In this document: one piece after another, positions 1 through 9,058 of the stretch
Numbering within the stretch: the stretch's first letter is position 1
How the letters are laid out: every line of letters starts with the position of its first letter
Origin: Bacteroidota bacterium
GTDB lineage: Bacteria; Bacteroidota; Bacteroidia; Bacteroidales; JABHKC01
DNA: 64,000 bases
NCBI GenBank assembly: GCA_018692315.1
Contig: JABHKC010000028.1
Coordinates: forward strand, 1-64,000
Reading direction: 5' to 3'
Notes under the pieces: generated by a model
The model's database searches: none
What the model saw: only the letters and a program-made list of their open reading frames with translations
What the model was told of the DNA's origin: nothing
Made by a program: the position numbers and the translations under genes

Positions 1-88
1 GATAGTAACTTATTGGAAAAAAATATACATGAACTCCATTTTTATTTAAAAAATTAATGTTTTTTATCAAAGCTTGCATTTGTCTGTA

Positions 89-1114
89 TTACAGAATATT
101 AACATCATTTTGCTTGTTTTTATGAATTATGCAGGTTAAATTTTCTGAAATACCTGTTGCTTTGTTTGGTTTGTAATAATCGTCATAATCAGGTTCAAAT
201 AAGCCACCATTCAAAAAAGGAATCATTTCACAGCCCTGTGGCAATCCACCAAGTCTATTTTCCATTTTAGTATTTAAGGTTTGGAAAAAAACCCGTTCTA
301 AGATGCTGTGATAATAGTTTGAATTGTTTTTAACAGCTTTTGAAGAAAGCAAATCCTCCGGTAAAAGTTCCTTGCCGGCATCAGATTTTTTCATTTTCAA
401 AAACCACGAAAAAATTGTTCTACCAATTAATCTTACTGCAAATTCCTGATAAACTAACTTATTTGTTTTGGGTACACTTGGCAAGTGCAAAATACCATCT
501 CCAAAATCAGTAGCTTTTTTGCCTTTCCCAATATTGACACCAATCAATTGATAGAAATAGTGAGCTATTATTTTATAGAATTCTTCGTTTAAGGCTTCAA
601 CACTAAAGGCTTCAAGAATATCGTTTAAAGTAAGTGTTTTGCCTACAAGTTTGCTAAGTCTATCCGATGGTGTTCTTACTTTTTCATCTTCGCCAAGCAA
701 ATAAGTATATCGTTTGGGTTCGGTAGCTTGTTTTATTACTTCGCCTTCATCATTTAAGATTTTGATTTCCGATACGAAAGATAAACGCCATTTTTTACTT
801 TGCTCAAATACGATAATTGCACCATCAACATCATAGTCATAAACCTTTCGGAGTAATTCACGCAAACCAACTTTATTACGCTCTAACCAAACATCTTCAT
901 TCAGTTCAATTTTGTATAAACCTATAATTCTATCATCAGAAGTAGTGAAGTTACCAAGTTCATAAGCTGCTTTTGCTCTATCATTACTTGGCAGCATAAT
1001 ATGATTTGGCTGTACCAGTAATTGACTTGCTCCAAACACATCTTTTAAAACTTTTATCCATTCCAATTGATAAAAAGCTTTGGAGAAAATTTTATATAAA
1101 TATTTTTTGTCCAT
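89..1114 (-). pseudogene. Truncated type IIG (Eco57I-like) restriction-modification enzyme, N-terminal part
   Basis: The reading frame encodes about 341 residues from the ATG at 1114. An in-frame ATG at 1153 lies inside a repeat, so 1114 is preferred. The motif FLNGGLFEP near the C-terminus is typical of the region before the methylase core of Eco57I-like single-chain restriction-modification enzymes. Those enzymes are usually about 1000 residues or more. Here the frame stops about 25 residues after that motif, before any methylase motif (no NPPY seen), and the tail is low-complexity and AT-rich. None of the three frames read toward position 1 restores the family. I infer a broken remnant of a restriction enzyme. 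It could instead be a split gene whose catalytic half lies beyond position 1. It belongs with the two defence-like genes upstream. Confidence 0.65.
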
Positions 1115-1126
1115 AATTTTAATTTT

Positions 1127-1257
1127 CCGAATTCGAGTTAAATAAAAATGCATTGATACTCAGGACGATAAGATTGTTTTCGAAATTGTAATTAATTAAA
1201 CTCTTATATCTTTCCGAATCCGAGTTAAATAAAAACGTATTGATAATCAACCTGATA
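1127..1257. repeat. Two degenerate direct repeats, about 87 bp apart
   Basis: A roughly 43-bp unit containing CGAGTTAAATAAAAA and ATTGATA begins at 1127 and again at 1214, with only a few mismatches. A shorter relic (GAATTAAATAAAA) occurs near 1276. The copies fill the gap between the AlbA_2 gene and the truncated restriction gene. They produce a spurious minus-strand ORF with repeated LFNS-type peptides, which I did not annotate as a gene. Confidence 0.6.
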
Positions 1258-1290
1258 AACATTTTTTTCATTTTTGAATTAAATAAAACA

Positions 1291-2751
1291 TTAAGCCCAG
1301 TAAGGTATATATAAACTAAATTTTTTGGATTCACTTTCGGGATCTTTTACTTTAATTTTTCCGGCATCAATAGCTTCTTTAATAAGCTTCGAAATTTGAG
1401 GTGCTTGTTTATCGTGCATACCAAATCTTTTACGAAGTGAAGCATTGTTAAAGCCTTCATTGCCATAATACTGAATAATACTATGCTGGTAGCAAGCCTC
1501 TATTCTTTCGTTATTGGTCATTTTTGCAAAAGTCCTAAGTGCATACATAGTAACTTTAAAATAGTTCTCTCCTTGTTCGAATTTAAGTGGAGGAAGTCCA
1601 AACAATTCAATCGCAGTAACTGCTTTTTCAAAACCGGAGCCTCTTTCCTCACAAATATTATATCTGCGAAAAGCTGCTGCTAAAATTTCATTTCGAGATT
1701 CAGGTGTTGTTCTTATCAACCTATCAATTTTCTTAGTTGGTAGGAGTCTCCCCGGATTTGTAAATTCTATTCTATCTTCAAATATCTCTATCATCGGTCC
1801 TGTGCCTCGAATAGTAAAGTCTTGATGAATTAGAGCATTTGCAATTAATTCTCGTAAAGCAATTTCCGGATAAACAGAAGTTTCTTCTCTAAGTGCGTGT
1901 TTCACAACTTCGCTCCCTGGTAATAAGCCCTTTACAAATTTGATTAAAGCTTCAAATCCCACAGCATAACCTTTTGAACCTGGATATTCTTTACTCTCGA
2001 ATATTTTAGTTTTTCCTTCATATTTAATGAGACGAACTGATTTGCGGCTTAGGCCATCAAATTTATTAATATTCTTAGCTGCTGAAAGAGCACCAAAATT
2101 AGTAATATAGAATCCTTTACCGTCAACATTCTTAATCATTTTCTCATCTTCAAGCCAGAGTACAATTTCATTAATATCAGTAGGGATAGGCTTCTTAAGT
2201 AGTTCTAAAATAACATCATAGGCCAATAAGGTAATAACTTCTATTTCATTGATAAGCTTTGAAACATGAAGCTCTTCAAAAGTTGGATTTTTGCTATTTA
2301 ACATTAATGCACCAATTTCCTGGCGAGAAGCTATTCGGGTAGTTCCTCCACTTCTAATAAATGACTCTTCAATCGTTTTCCCAGAAATATGCACTGGTTT
2401 TTCTGCACTTTCTTTAATATAAACAAATAGTAATTGAACATTATTATAAGCTTCTACACTATGGTCAATACTTACAAGAGGTTCAACACCATTACGACAA
2501 AGAGATGCTAATTTTTCAACGATTGCTTTAGCATCTCTTTGTGTTACTCCAATAGGAGCAACTTTTTTATCATCAACTCCAAATATTAAAAAACCACCAC
2601 CCGGCAAGTTAGAAAATGCACAGATATGCTGTTTTAATTTTCTATTATTCGGCGATAACGATTCTTTCCAGTCTATCTCATTTAGCTCATGAGGTACTTT
2701 CCCCAAACTTTTATCTAAATAATTAACTGCTTTATCAATCCAATTTTTCAT
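1291..2751 (-). CDS. AlbA_2 (Schlafen-type) and GHKL ATP-binding protein, COG2865-like
   Basis: The 486-residue protein has an N-terminal AlbA_2 domain (about residues 10-150, with DWKESL and GGGFLIFGVDD), which in this family binds nucleic acid or acts as a Schlafen-like core. A middle segment follows, then a GHKL-type ATP-binding domain (about 300-400, with ELIANALIHQDF and NPGRL). A C-terminal winged-helix-like stretch (about 430-480) ends the protein. Such proteins are often annotated as putative transcriptional regulators and are frequent in restriction and defence islands. It starts 9 bp after the helicase gene stops, so the two are very likely co-transcribed. Its role is inferred from context: a sensor or effector partner of the helicase and the restriction enzyme. 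Confidence 0.75.
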   Translation of the reverse strand: MKNWIDKAVNYLDKSLGKVPHELNEIDWKESLSPNNRKLKQHICAFSNLPGGGFLIFGVDDKKVAPIGVTQRDAKAIVEKLASLCRNGVEPLVSIDHSVEAYNNVQLLFVYIKESAEKPVHISGKTIEESFIRSGGTTRIASRQEIGALMLNSKNPTFEELHVSKLINEIEVITLLAYDVILELLKKPIPTDINEIVLWLEDEKMIKNVDGKGFYITNFGALSAAKNINKFDGLSRKSVRLIKYEGKTKIFESKEYPGSKGYAVGFEALIKFVKGLLPGSEVVKHALREETSVYPEIALRELIANALIHQDFTIRGTGPMIEIFEDRIEFTNPGRLLPTKKIDRLIRTTPESRNEILAAAFRRYNICEERGSGFEKAVTAIELFGLPPLKFEQGENYFKVTMYALRTFAKMTNNERIEACYQHSIIQYYGNEGFNNASLRKRFGMHDKQAPQISKLIKEAIDAGKIKVKDPESESKKFSLYIPYWA

Positions 2752-2760
2752 TATTTATTG

Positions 2761-5700
2761 TTATTCAAGATTAATAAAAGTTTCTGTTATTACTATCTCA
2801 GGTGCAATATTTGTTTCAATTTCTATATTGAAAGTTTCTGTTTGCTCTTCGTCTTCAAATGCCTCATATTTTTGAGCTATTGCAATAATTAGGCTGTCCG
2901 CTTGTCCGTATGAAACCGTTTTTTTATCAAGTTTTCTTTTTAGCTTTCTAATTTCATTTGGAAGCGGTGTGAATGTTCCTTTATCAATCAGGTCCATCAA
3001 AGCGGTACTTGCATTTTTTGTTATCTCTTTACGGGTAATTGATTTAAAATCACGTAAAAACTTTTTAGCCTGTGCCGAAATGGCATCTGCCTTATCAGTA
3101 GTGGTAACCATTTCGTCTGATGAACCTAAAAAGTCTTGCTCAAATTCGTTTAAGGCAGCTTGAACGTGTTTATAATGAATCTTTGGAATATCTAATCCTT
3201 GTTCGCTTGCTTTTGCTTCAAAAAGATTTGCAGCTTCAAGAAATGTTAAAGATGAAACTTTGTCTTCTTCGTCCACTTTATAAAATTCCATTTTATATGG
3301 AGATTTTAAGAAAATCAAAGAAGCATTTTTTGTTTCATCATCTTTGGCGAATTTATTACTCCTAACAGTTCTTGCTTTTAAAGGAAACTCTTGAATTCTC
3401 TTAAATTCTTTTGGATTATTGTCTTTAAATTCTCTAATGAAACGTAAATATAGTAAGCGTTTGTCTTCTTCATCTGGTATTCCTTCTTTAAACAGTTCAA
3501 ACTGTTCAACTAACTCTTCATGAGTAAATACTTGTGCATCTTCTCCCAAAGCAGAATGAAATCCTTGTAGTTTTATTTCTTCATCACCTTGCTGAGATGG
3601 ATAAAAATTAAAATTATAAACAACTCCAGCAACACTACCAATTCTGTTAATTCTTCCTGTCCTTTGCATCAATCGTGTTGCATTCCAGGGAGTATCATAG
3701 TTTATAAGAACGTTGGCACGATGTAGGTTTACGCCCTCTGCCAGTACATCTGTAGTAATTAAAATTTGATACTTATCTTCTCTTTTACCGATATAATTAG
3801 CATCAAAATTCTTTTGAATTGTTTCAAATATTTTCTTTCTGTTTTTTGATGAGATTTTTAAGATTCCTTTTCCTTTATAATCTTCTAACTTTTCAGCAAG
3901 GTAATTTGCAGTGTCGTTACTTTCGGTAAATATGATTAATTGACCAGTTGGATTAATGTCTTTATTAAACAATTCATTATCAATTTCTGCAAACAATGTG
4001 TCTAATTTGGGATCTTCCTTAATTTGCTCCCATTCATTAAATAGCTCTTGCAGTAACTTTTTATCTTTAATTAAATTATCTAAAAATTCAGGCTCAAAGT
4101 CGTCTGATGCAAATATGTTGTTCTTTGGATTCTCTGTGTTCAATTCAATAATCATGTTTTCAATGTCCTCCATCGAAAATCCTTTTTCAATAAGTTCATT
4201 TATGTTTAAATCTGGGGCAATAAGAACTTTGTTATTATTAAACATTTCAATCATTCGTTCTGTTGAAGTCAAAAGATTTTTAAGGGTATTTCGGAATGCG
4301 AAAAAACTACTTTCCAACCTTTTAATCATAAGCGTTTTCATAATACCTGCCAATGATTTTGAAACCAAAACAGCTTGGTCGTAATATGTATCTCTTAAAT
4401 CTTCATTCAAATATCGTATTGCCTGATATCTGTAATAGTTTATTCTATCGGTTAAATAGAAAACTGTATGATAAAATAGCTTGCTTAATTTTGTATTTAA
4501 ATTGTAAATAACAGGTTTCAAAGGTGCTATCTCAGGAAAGATTATTCCTTGATCTTTTAAATCATCAATATATTTCGGGTAATTTTTTAAATCTCGTCTT
4601 GTTCTACGTACAGTAATTTGTGATATTATTTTTTCTCTAATTGTATTGTATAATTCTCTAATCTGTTTGATATTAGGTTCGTCTTCTCTAATAATATCTC
4701 TATATTCTCGAATAATAGGACCAAAAAATGACTGTAAGTTTGTAACTGGTAAAGTACTCTTACGAGCATCTTGAAATAAAAGTAATTGATAATATAAATC
4801 CTGCGGTCTATTATTTAGAGGTGTTGCAGAAATTAACATTACTTTTTTGTTTTTAGCTTTCACTAATCCATCTCCATTTCTTGGTGCTTTGCAGATTCTT
4901 TGTAAAAACCCAAAACTTTTTGAAGTATGATTTCTGTATTTGTGGGCTTCATCTACAAGGATTAAGTCATAGTCTTCTTTTGCCCAATAATTCAAGTCAT
5001 CACCTTTTAATATTTTTTCAAGACTTCCATTCGTAATATATTTAGTGTGCCTGTCAATTCCAAACAACCTAAAAGTACTCTTCCAATTCTTTTCAATTGC
5101 AGGTGGATATACAACTAATATTTTTGTGTTTAATGAACCATTTGCAATTAAGAATCTTTTAGCAATCATTGAGGCAACAACCGTTTTCCCCAATCCAACC
5201 ACGTCTGCAAGGAAAAATCCGTTATGTTCCATTAACATCTGAAAGCCCTGATTTACAGCATCAACCTGATAACTCAATTTTTTGTAGCTTTTTGGCAAAT
5301 CACCAACAGTATCAGGGTCATAATCAATATTTCCTCCAAAATATTCAATTAGTAATTTCATGTATATTTCAAATGGTGTAAATTCCTGTCCAATATGTGT
5401 TTTCTTTTTGAAGTCCTGTATGTCTGCTGGTAGTATTGGAGTAGATTCTTCCCAAAGTTTTTCAAATTCTCCATTTGAAAACTTTACGTCATCATAATCT
5501 TTCAGTGCAATGTTTAGTTCATAGTTTGGCGATTTCTTTATTCCTAATCCAGCTTCTGTAAGATTTGAAGAACCCATGATAACCCAACCATCTGAATGTT
5601 CAGTGTATTTCTCTGGTAGGAACAGATAAAATTTTGCATGAATTGCTTTTGAGTTATGAGCTCTGACTTCTATTTTGCCATCAATCAAGTCTTGTATGAA

Positions 5701-6036
5701 ATCTAAAACTCCATTTTCAACTTGTTCAGAATATTTTGCTTCTCTCAAATCCTGAATAAACCATTTTAGAAATTCCGTTTTAGTTTTTTCTTCATCTCCA
5801 AAATATAAAAGTCCTTTTCTTTGAGCTTCGGCAAACATTTGGTCAACATTAATGCCCACCAAAATTTTAACGTCCTCTATCTCTTTCAAATATTCTTGAA
5901 GTGCAAAATATCCAGATGACCTAAAATATCCAACAACCGCATGAAATGCATAAATGTCTTTCATGTTTACAAAAATTCCTTTGAATTTCTGAAAAATAGT
6001 ATTGTCCTTGTTATTTGTAAAAAATTTAGTGCTCAT
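2761..6036 (-). CDS. PLD-nuclease/SNF2-type helicase fusion, probable defence protein
   Basis: The 1091-residue protein joins an N-terminal phospholipase-D-like nuclease domain to a superfamily 2 helicase. The PLD signature is H133-A-K followed by GSSNLTEAGLG. Helicase motifs are GLGKT (Lys284), DEAH (362-365), SATPLNN, and a C-terminal lobe with TDVLAEGVNLH and QRTGRINRIG. The helicase is of the SNF2/RapA kind found in phage-defence systems, where it moves on DNA and the PLD domain may cut it. It is the first gene of a minus-strand set with the AlbA_2 protein and the type IIG remnant. It is not a classical type I HsdR, because no HsdM or HsdS is adjacent. The domain calls are firm; the defence role is inferred. 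Confidence 0.85.
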   Translation of the reverse strand: MSTKFFTNNKDNTIFQKFKGIFVNMKDIYAFHAVVGYFRSSGYFALQEYLKEIEDVKILVGINVDQMFAEAQRKGLLYFGDEEKTKTEFLKWFIQDLREAKYSEQVENGVLDFIQDLIDGKIEVRAHNSKAIHAKFYLFLPEKYTEHSDGWVIMGSSNLTEAGLGIKKSPNYELNIALKDYDDVKFSNGEFEKLWEESTPILPADIQDFKKKTHIGQEFTPFEIYMKLLIEYFGGNIDYDPDTVGDLPKSYKKLSYQVDAVNQGFQMLMEHNGFFLADVVGLGKTVVASMIAKRFLIANGSLNTKILVVYPPAIEKNWKSTFRLFGIDRHTKYITNGSLEKILKGDDLNYWAKEDYDLILVDEAHKYRNHTSKSFGFLQRICKAPRNGDGLVKAKNKKVMLISATPLNNRPQDLYYQLLLFQDARKSTLPVTNLQSFFGPIIREYRDIIREDEPNIKQIRELYNTIREKIISQITVRRTRRDLKNYPKYIDDLKDQGIIFPEIAPLKPVIYNLNTKLSKLFYHTVFYLTDRINYYRYQAIRYLNEDLRDTYYDQAVLVSKSLAGIMKTLMIKRLESSFFAFRNTLKNLLTSTERMIEMFNNNKVLIAPDLNINELIEKGFSMEDIENMIIELNTENPKNNIFASDDFEPEFLDNLIKDKKLLQELFNEWEQIKEDPKLDTLFAEIDNELFNKDINPTGQLIIFTESNDTANYLAEKLEDYKGKGILKISSKNRKKIFETIQKNFDANYIGKREDKYQILITTDVLAEGVNLHRANVLINYDTPWNATRLMQRTGRINRIGSVAGVVYNFNFYPSQQGDEEIKLQGFHSALGEDAQVFTHEELVEQFELFKEGIPDEEDKRLLYLRFIREFKDNNPKEFKRIQEFPLKARTVRSNKFAKDDETKNASLIFLKSPYKMEFYKVDEEDKVSSLTFLEAANLFEAKASEQGLDIPKIHYKHVQAALNEFEQDFLGSSDEMVTTTDKADAISAQAKKFLRDFKSITRKEITKNASTALMDLIDKGTFTPLPNEIRKLKRKLDKKTVSYGQADSLIIAIAQKYEAFEDEEQTETFNIEIETNIAPEIVITETFINLE

Positions 6037-6211
6037 AAAGTCTTTAATGTTTCATTTAGTCAGTCTTTTAAATAATTTAGGTTCTCCGAGTCCGTAATTA
6101 TTGCTGATTGGATAAATTGTAATTCAATCTCTTTTCTTCATTATATAATTGGAATAAACCTAATTTTTCTATGAAAATAAATATAATACAAAAATATCAA
6201 TTTTTCGTTAA

Positions 6212-6985
6212 TTACATATACTTCAAATGCTTAACAGATTTTTTGTTTTGGGAAATTTGGAGCAAAGAGTCAATTCCTATTTTCAAATGGTCTTGTATAA
6301 ATTTTCGTGAAACTTCATTGTCGCTTTCGGTAGTTTTTACTCCGGACGAAATCATTGGTTGGTCGGAAACAAGAAGAAGCGCCCCGCTCGGAATTTCGTT
6401 GTAAAAGCCAACACTAAAAATAGTGGCAGTTTCCATATCAACTGCCATTGATCGAGTTTTATGCAAATATTTTTTGAAACGTTCGTCGTATTCCCAAACT
6501 CGTTTGTTGGTAGTGAAAACCATTCCTGTCCAATAGTCTCGTTTGTAATTTCTAATGGTTGATGAAACTGCCCTTTGCAAACTAAATGCTGGTAGTGCCG
6601 GCACTTCAGGTGGCAAATAATCATTGGAAGTTCCATCGGCACGAATGGCTGCAATTGGCAAAATGAGATCGCCAAGTTTGTTTTTTTTCTTAATGCCTCC
6701 GCATTTGCCAAGAAATAGCGTGGCTTTGGGAGGTATGGCACTTAACAAATCCATTATTGTTGCAGCATTTGGGCTTCCCATTCCGAAATTGATAATGGTA
6801 ATATCTTCAAAAGTTGCATTTGGCATTGCCTTGTCTATACCGTCTATCGGGACATTCTTCCATAAAGCAAACAATTCGACATATCTTTGAAAATTTGTTA
6901 GTAAAATATATTTTCCAAATTTTGATATTGGAATTCCGGTATATCGTGGCAACCAGTTTTTTACAATTTCATTTTTTGTTTTCAT
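6212..6985 (-). CDS. amn: AMP nucleosidase
   Basis: The 257-residue protein belongs to the nucleoside phosphorylase/hydrolase fold. It has the glycine-rich stretch INFGMGSPNA, FLGKCGGI, and the substrate-loop signature AVDMETAT (Glu contacts the ribose in this family). It matches the short Bacteroidota form annotated as AMP nucleosidase, which cleaves AMP to adenine and ribose 5-phosphate. The E. coli enzyme is nearly twice as long because of an extra N-terminal domain that is absent here. The gene stands alone on the minus strand. A purine phosphorylase acting on another nucleotide is the main alternative. Confidence 0.85.
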   Translation of the reverse strand: MKTKNEIVKNWLPRYTGIPISKFGKYILLTNFQRYVELFALWKNVPIDGIDKAMPNATFEDITIINFGMGSPNAATIMDLLSAIPPKATLFLGKCGGIKKKNKLGDLILPIAAIRADGTSNDYLPPEVPALPAFSLQRAVSSTIRNYKRDYWTGMVFTTNKRVWEYDERFKKYLHKTRSMAVDMETATIFSVGFYNEIPSGALLLVSDQPMISSGVKTTESDNEVSRKFIQDHLKIGIDSLLQISQNKKSVKHLKYM

Positions 6986-7089
6986 CTTCAGCTATTTAAT
7001 TTTTTGCAAAATAATAAAAAGATATGAGGATTTGAGGATTGGGAGATTTGAAAATAGAAATGCATAATTAATTCATAATTACAATTAGT

Positions 7090-8136
7090 TTATTCAATAT
7101 TTTTAGGAATTTTATAACGTCTCCAAAATTTGTACTTTGTTAATGCTGTGTATTGAAAAATTTTATTGAAATATTTATATCTAAGCAAAAAATGCAAGAA
7201 ATAATAGCTCAACCAAATAATAATAATTCCAACAATACAATAAATTATCTCACTAATTAAATAATGGAATCTAAAATTAAGGACATTTTTAATAAATTTA
7301 AAAACATATAATGGAGCAACTGAAAATGCTATCCACCAAAGGAAAAATGTAAATATATGAGCAGTTTCAATAGCTCTTTTCGGACAACTATTCATGCATT
7401 TCATGCAACTTTCGCAATTGAATGTCCAATACGGACGATTATCAATAAGTTTTATGGCATTTGTCGAACAAAATTCAGCACAGATGCCACATTTGTTGCA
7501 GGCATCATTTGTAAAAAATGTTTTAGCAAGAGCGAACCGACCAATAATATAATATCCTAAAGAAATTGGTGAAATCAGAATATCTATAGGCAAATCGAAC
7601 CATGCACGATAAATCTTTTTGCCTGTAAAAATTTTATCAGCAAATTTGTCAATTATGTTATGGCATCTTGCAAAAATTGAACGAATAACATTTTCTTTTA
7701 GACCAGGATGAAAGGAAATCCAGTTTGAAGGCAAATCAAGTGGACGAGATGCAATTAATCTGTAGCCCTTCAATTTAAGTATTATTGCAGGTAAAATTAT
7801 AGCAAACCCACTAATTCCGGGAGTGAAAATTTTATGCAATTTCATGCCTGCCCGTGTGTTAATCAAAAAAATATCTGTATTGCTTTTTGGGAACTTTACT
7901 AAAAACTTCAAGACTATTGGAGGAGCATTGAATCCATGGGTTGGATAACAAAATCCAATAATTGTGTTTTCTGAAAAGCTTAATTTTTTAATTTCAGTGA
8001 AGTTTGCAATATTTATGAGCTTGCTTTCAATGCCAATTTTTTTTGCTTTTTCAACTATCCATTGCGATGTTCGTTTCGCATTTCCTGTTCCCGAAAAATA
8101 GAAAACAATAATCTTCCGATATTTGACTACATTCAT
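7090..8136 (-). CDS. EFR1-type flavodoxin/4Fe-4S ferredoxin membrane protein
   Basis: The 348-residue protein begins with a flavodoxin-like fold (YFSGTGNAKR binds FMN phosphate). Two 4Fe-4S ferredoxin motifs follow in the middle (CNKCGICAEFC and CESCMKCMNSC), then two hydrophobic segments near the C-terminus. This is the layout of the EFR1 family, which moves electrons between flavin and iron-sulfur centres at the membrane; the physiological partner is unknown. I place the start at the ATG at 8136, not the upstream ATG at 8184, because a good -7 box lies between them and would be inside the longer gene. It is divergent from speD. Confidence 0.8.
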   Translation of the reverse strand: MNVVKYRKIIVFYFSGTGNAKRTSQWIVEKAKKIGIESKLINIANFTEIKKLSFSENTIIGFCYPTHGFNAPPIVLKFLVKFPKSNTDIFLINTRAGMKLHKIFTPGISGFAIILPAIILKLKGYRLIASRPLDLPSNWISFHPGLKENVIRSIFARCHNIIDKFADKIFTGKKIYRAWFDLPIDILISPISLGYYIIGRFALAKTFFTNDACNKCGICAEFCSTNAIKLIDNRPYWTFNCESCMKCMNSCPKRAIETAHIFTFFLWWIAFSVAPLYVFKFIKNVLNFRFHYLISEIIYCIVGIIIIWLSYYFLHFLLRYKYFNKIFQYTALTKYKFWRRYKIPKNIE

Positions 8137-8147
8137 ATTCACAAAAG

Positions 8148-8155
8148 CAAAAATA
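8148..8155 (-). promoter_or_regulatory. Bacteroidota -7 box for the EFR1-type gene
   Basis: Read on the minus strand this is TATTTTTG, an exact match to TAnnTTTG, 11 bases upstream of the ATG at 8136. No clear -33 TTG element is seen. Confidence 0.5.
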
Positions 8156-8190
8156 CTAAGATTTAGGACATTTCTTATTCCCATTTTTAT

Positions 8191-8198
8191 TATTTTTG
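8191..8198 (+). promoter_or_regulatory. Bacteroidota -7 box for speD
   Basis: TATTTTTG matches TAnnTTTG and ends only 4 bases before the speD ATG at 8203. If it is used, the transcript would be leaderless or nearly so. Confidence 0.45.
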
Positions 8199-8202
8199 AA
8201 AC

Positions 8203-8505
8203 ATGAATAAATTGATATTTAATTATACAAAATGGATTGAAGTAATTGAACCTGAGCTATTAAACACAAAACTTAATTCTATTCTTAACGCTTCAGGATA
8301 TAATATTTTAGCACAGGTCGATCATCATTTCAAACCACAAGGATATACTGGTTTGTGGCTATTAGCTGAAAGTCATCTTGCAATTCATACTTTTCCGGAG
8401 AAAAACAAAACCTACATAGAATTGTCGGGCTGTAATAAAAAAATGAATGATATTTTTATTTCTAAACTAAATTTATGGATTGATGAACTTAAAGCAAAAT
8501 CTTAA
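8203..8505 (+). CDS. speD: S-adenosylmethionine decarboxylase proenzyme
   Basis: The 100-residue protein carries the family hallmark ESHLAIHTFPE. In this family the Ser (Ser57) is converted to the pyruvoyl cofactor when the chain cleaves itself between Glu and Ser. Decarboxylated SAM feeds aminopropyl transfer in spermidine synthesis. HFKPQG precedes the cleavage site as in relatives. The length is at the short end for the class 1B bacterial enzyme (usually about 110-130), but both sides of the active site are present. No spermidine synthase gene is adjacent. The 3' end overlaps the rhomboid gene by 23 bp. Confidence 0.9.
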   Translation: MNKLIFNYTKWIEVIEPELLNTKLNSILNASGYNILAQVDHHFKPQGYTGLWLLAESHLAIHTFPEKNKTYIELSGCNKKMNDIFISKLNLWIDELKAKS

Positions 8506-9046
8506 ATTTTCGTTCTTATTTATTGTAGTTTTATGGGCAATTTGGCTAATTGATTTCATTTTGCCATTTGAATTAACCAGATTTGGCATTTCCCCCCGAA
8601 CAGCGAAAGGAATAATTGGAATATTTTTTTCGCCATTTCTTCATGCCAATATTTTTCATTTAGTGTCTAACACTTTGCCGGTGTTTTTCCTTTTGCTAAC
8701 TATGCTTATTTTCTATAAAAACGTAGCTCCAAAAATTGTGATTCTATCAATTTTGGGAGGTGGAATTTTAGTATGGATTTTTGCCCGCTCGTCTTATCAT
8801 GTAGGAGCCAGTGGACTGATTTACAGTCTTGCAGCTTTTTTAATTGCAAATGGATTTTTCCGCAAGAATTTCAAATCTATAGTAATTGCTGTGGCAATTG
8901 TAATTTTTTATGGCGGATTGTTTTGGGGTATTTTTCCCACAAAAGTTCGTATTTCCTGGGAAGGACATCTTTTTGGAGCAATTGCTGGGATTATTTTGGC
9001 TTATATATTTAAGAATGAAGAGCTTGATGCAGACAGTAATGAATGA
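8483..9046 (+). CDS. Rhomboid family intramembrane serine protease
   Basis: The 187-residue protein, almost all hydrophobic, has the rhomboid signatures in order: HANIFHLVSN in the second membrane segment, GASGLIYSL with the catalytic Ser, and SWEGHLFGAIAG with the catalytic His. It should cleave membrane proteins within the bilayer; the substrate is unknown. I use the ATG at 8483 rather than the TTG just before it. The gene starts inside the end of speD, which implies co-transcription. Confidence 0.87.
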   Translation: MNLKQNLKFSFLFIVVLWAIWLIDFILPFELTRFGISPRTAKGIIGIFFSPFLHANIFHLVSNTLPVFFLLLTMLIFYKNVAPKIVILSILGGGILVWIFARSSYHVGASGLIYSLAAFLIANGFFRKNFKSIVIAVAIVIFYGGLFWGIFPTKVRISWEGHLFGAIAGIILAYIFKNEELDADSNE

Positions 9047-9058
9047 GCCTATTTATCA

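Noticed and set aside
1119-1334. Minus-strand ORF of 71 codons with repeated LFNS peptides
   Set aside because: It is produced by the degenerate direct repeats and AT-rich filler and overlaps real genes at both ends; no sign of a true protein.
3956-4384. Plus-strand ORF (142 codons) opposite the helicase gene
   Set aside because: Antisense shadow rich in Ser and Leu, with no start context or promoter and no domain.
6352-6741. A 129-codon minus-strand ORF inside the AMP nucleosidase gene
   Set aside because: It overlaps a clearly conserved enzyme gene in another frame and has no recognisable motif.
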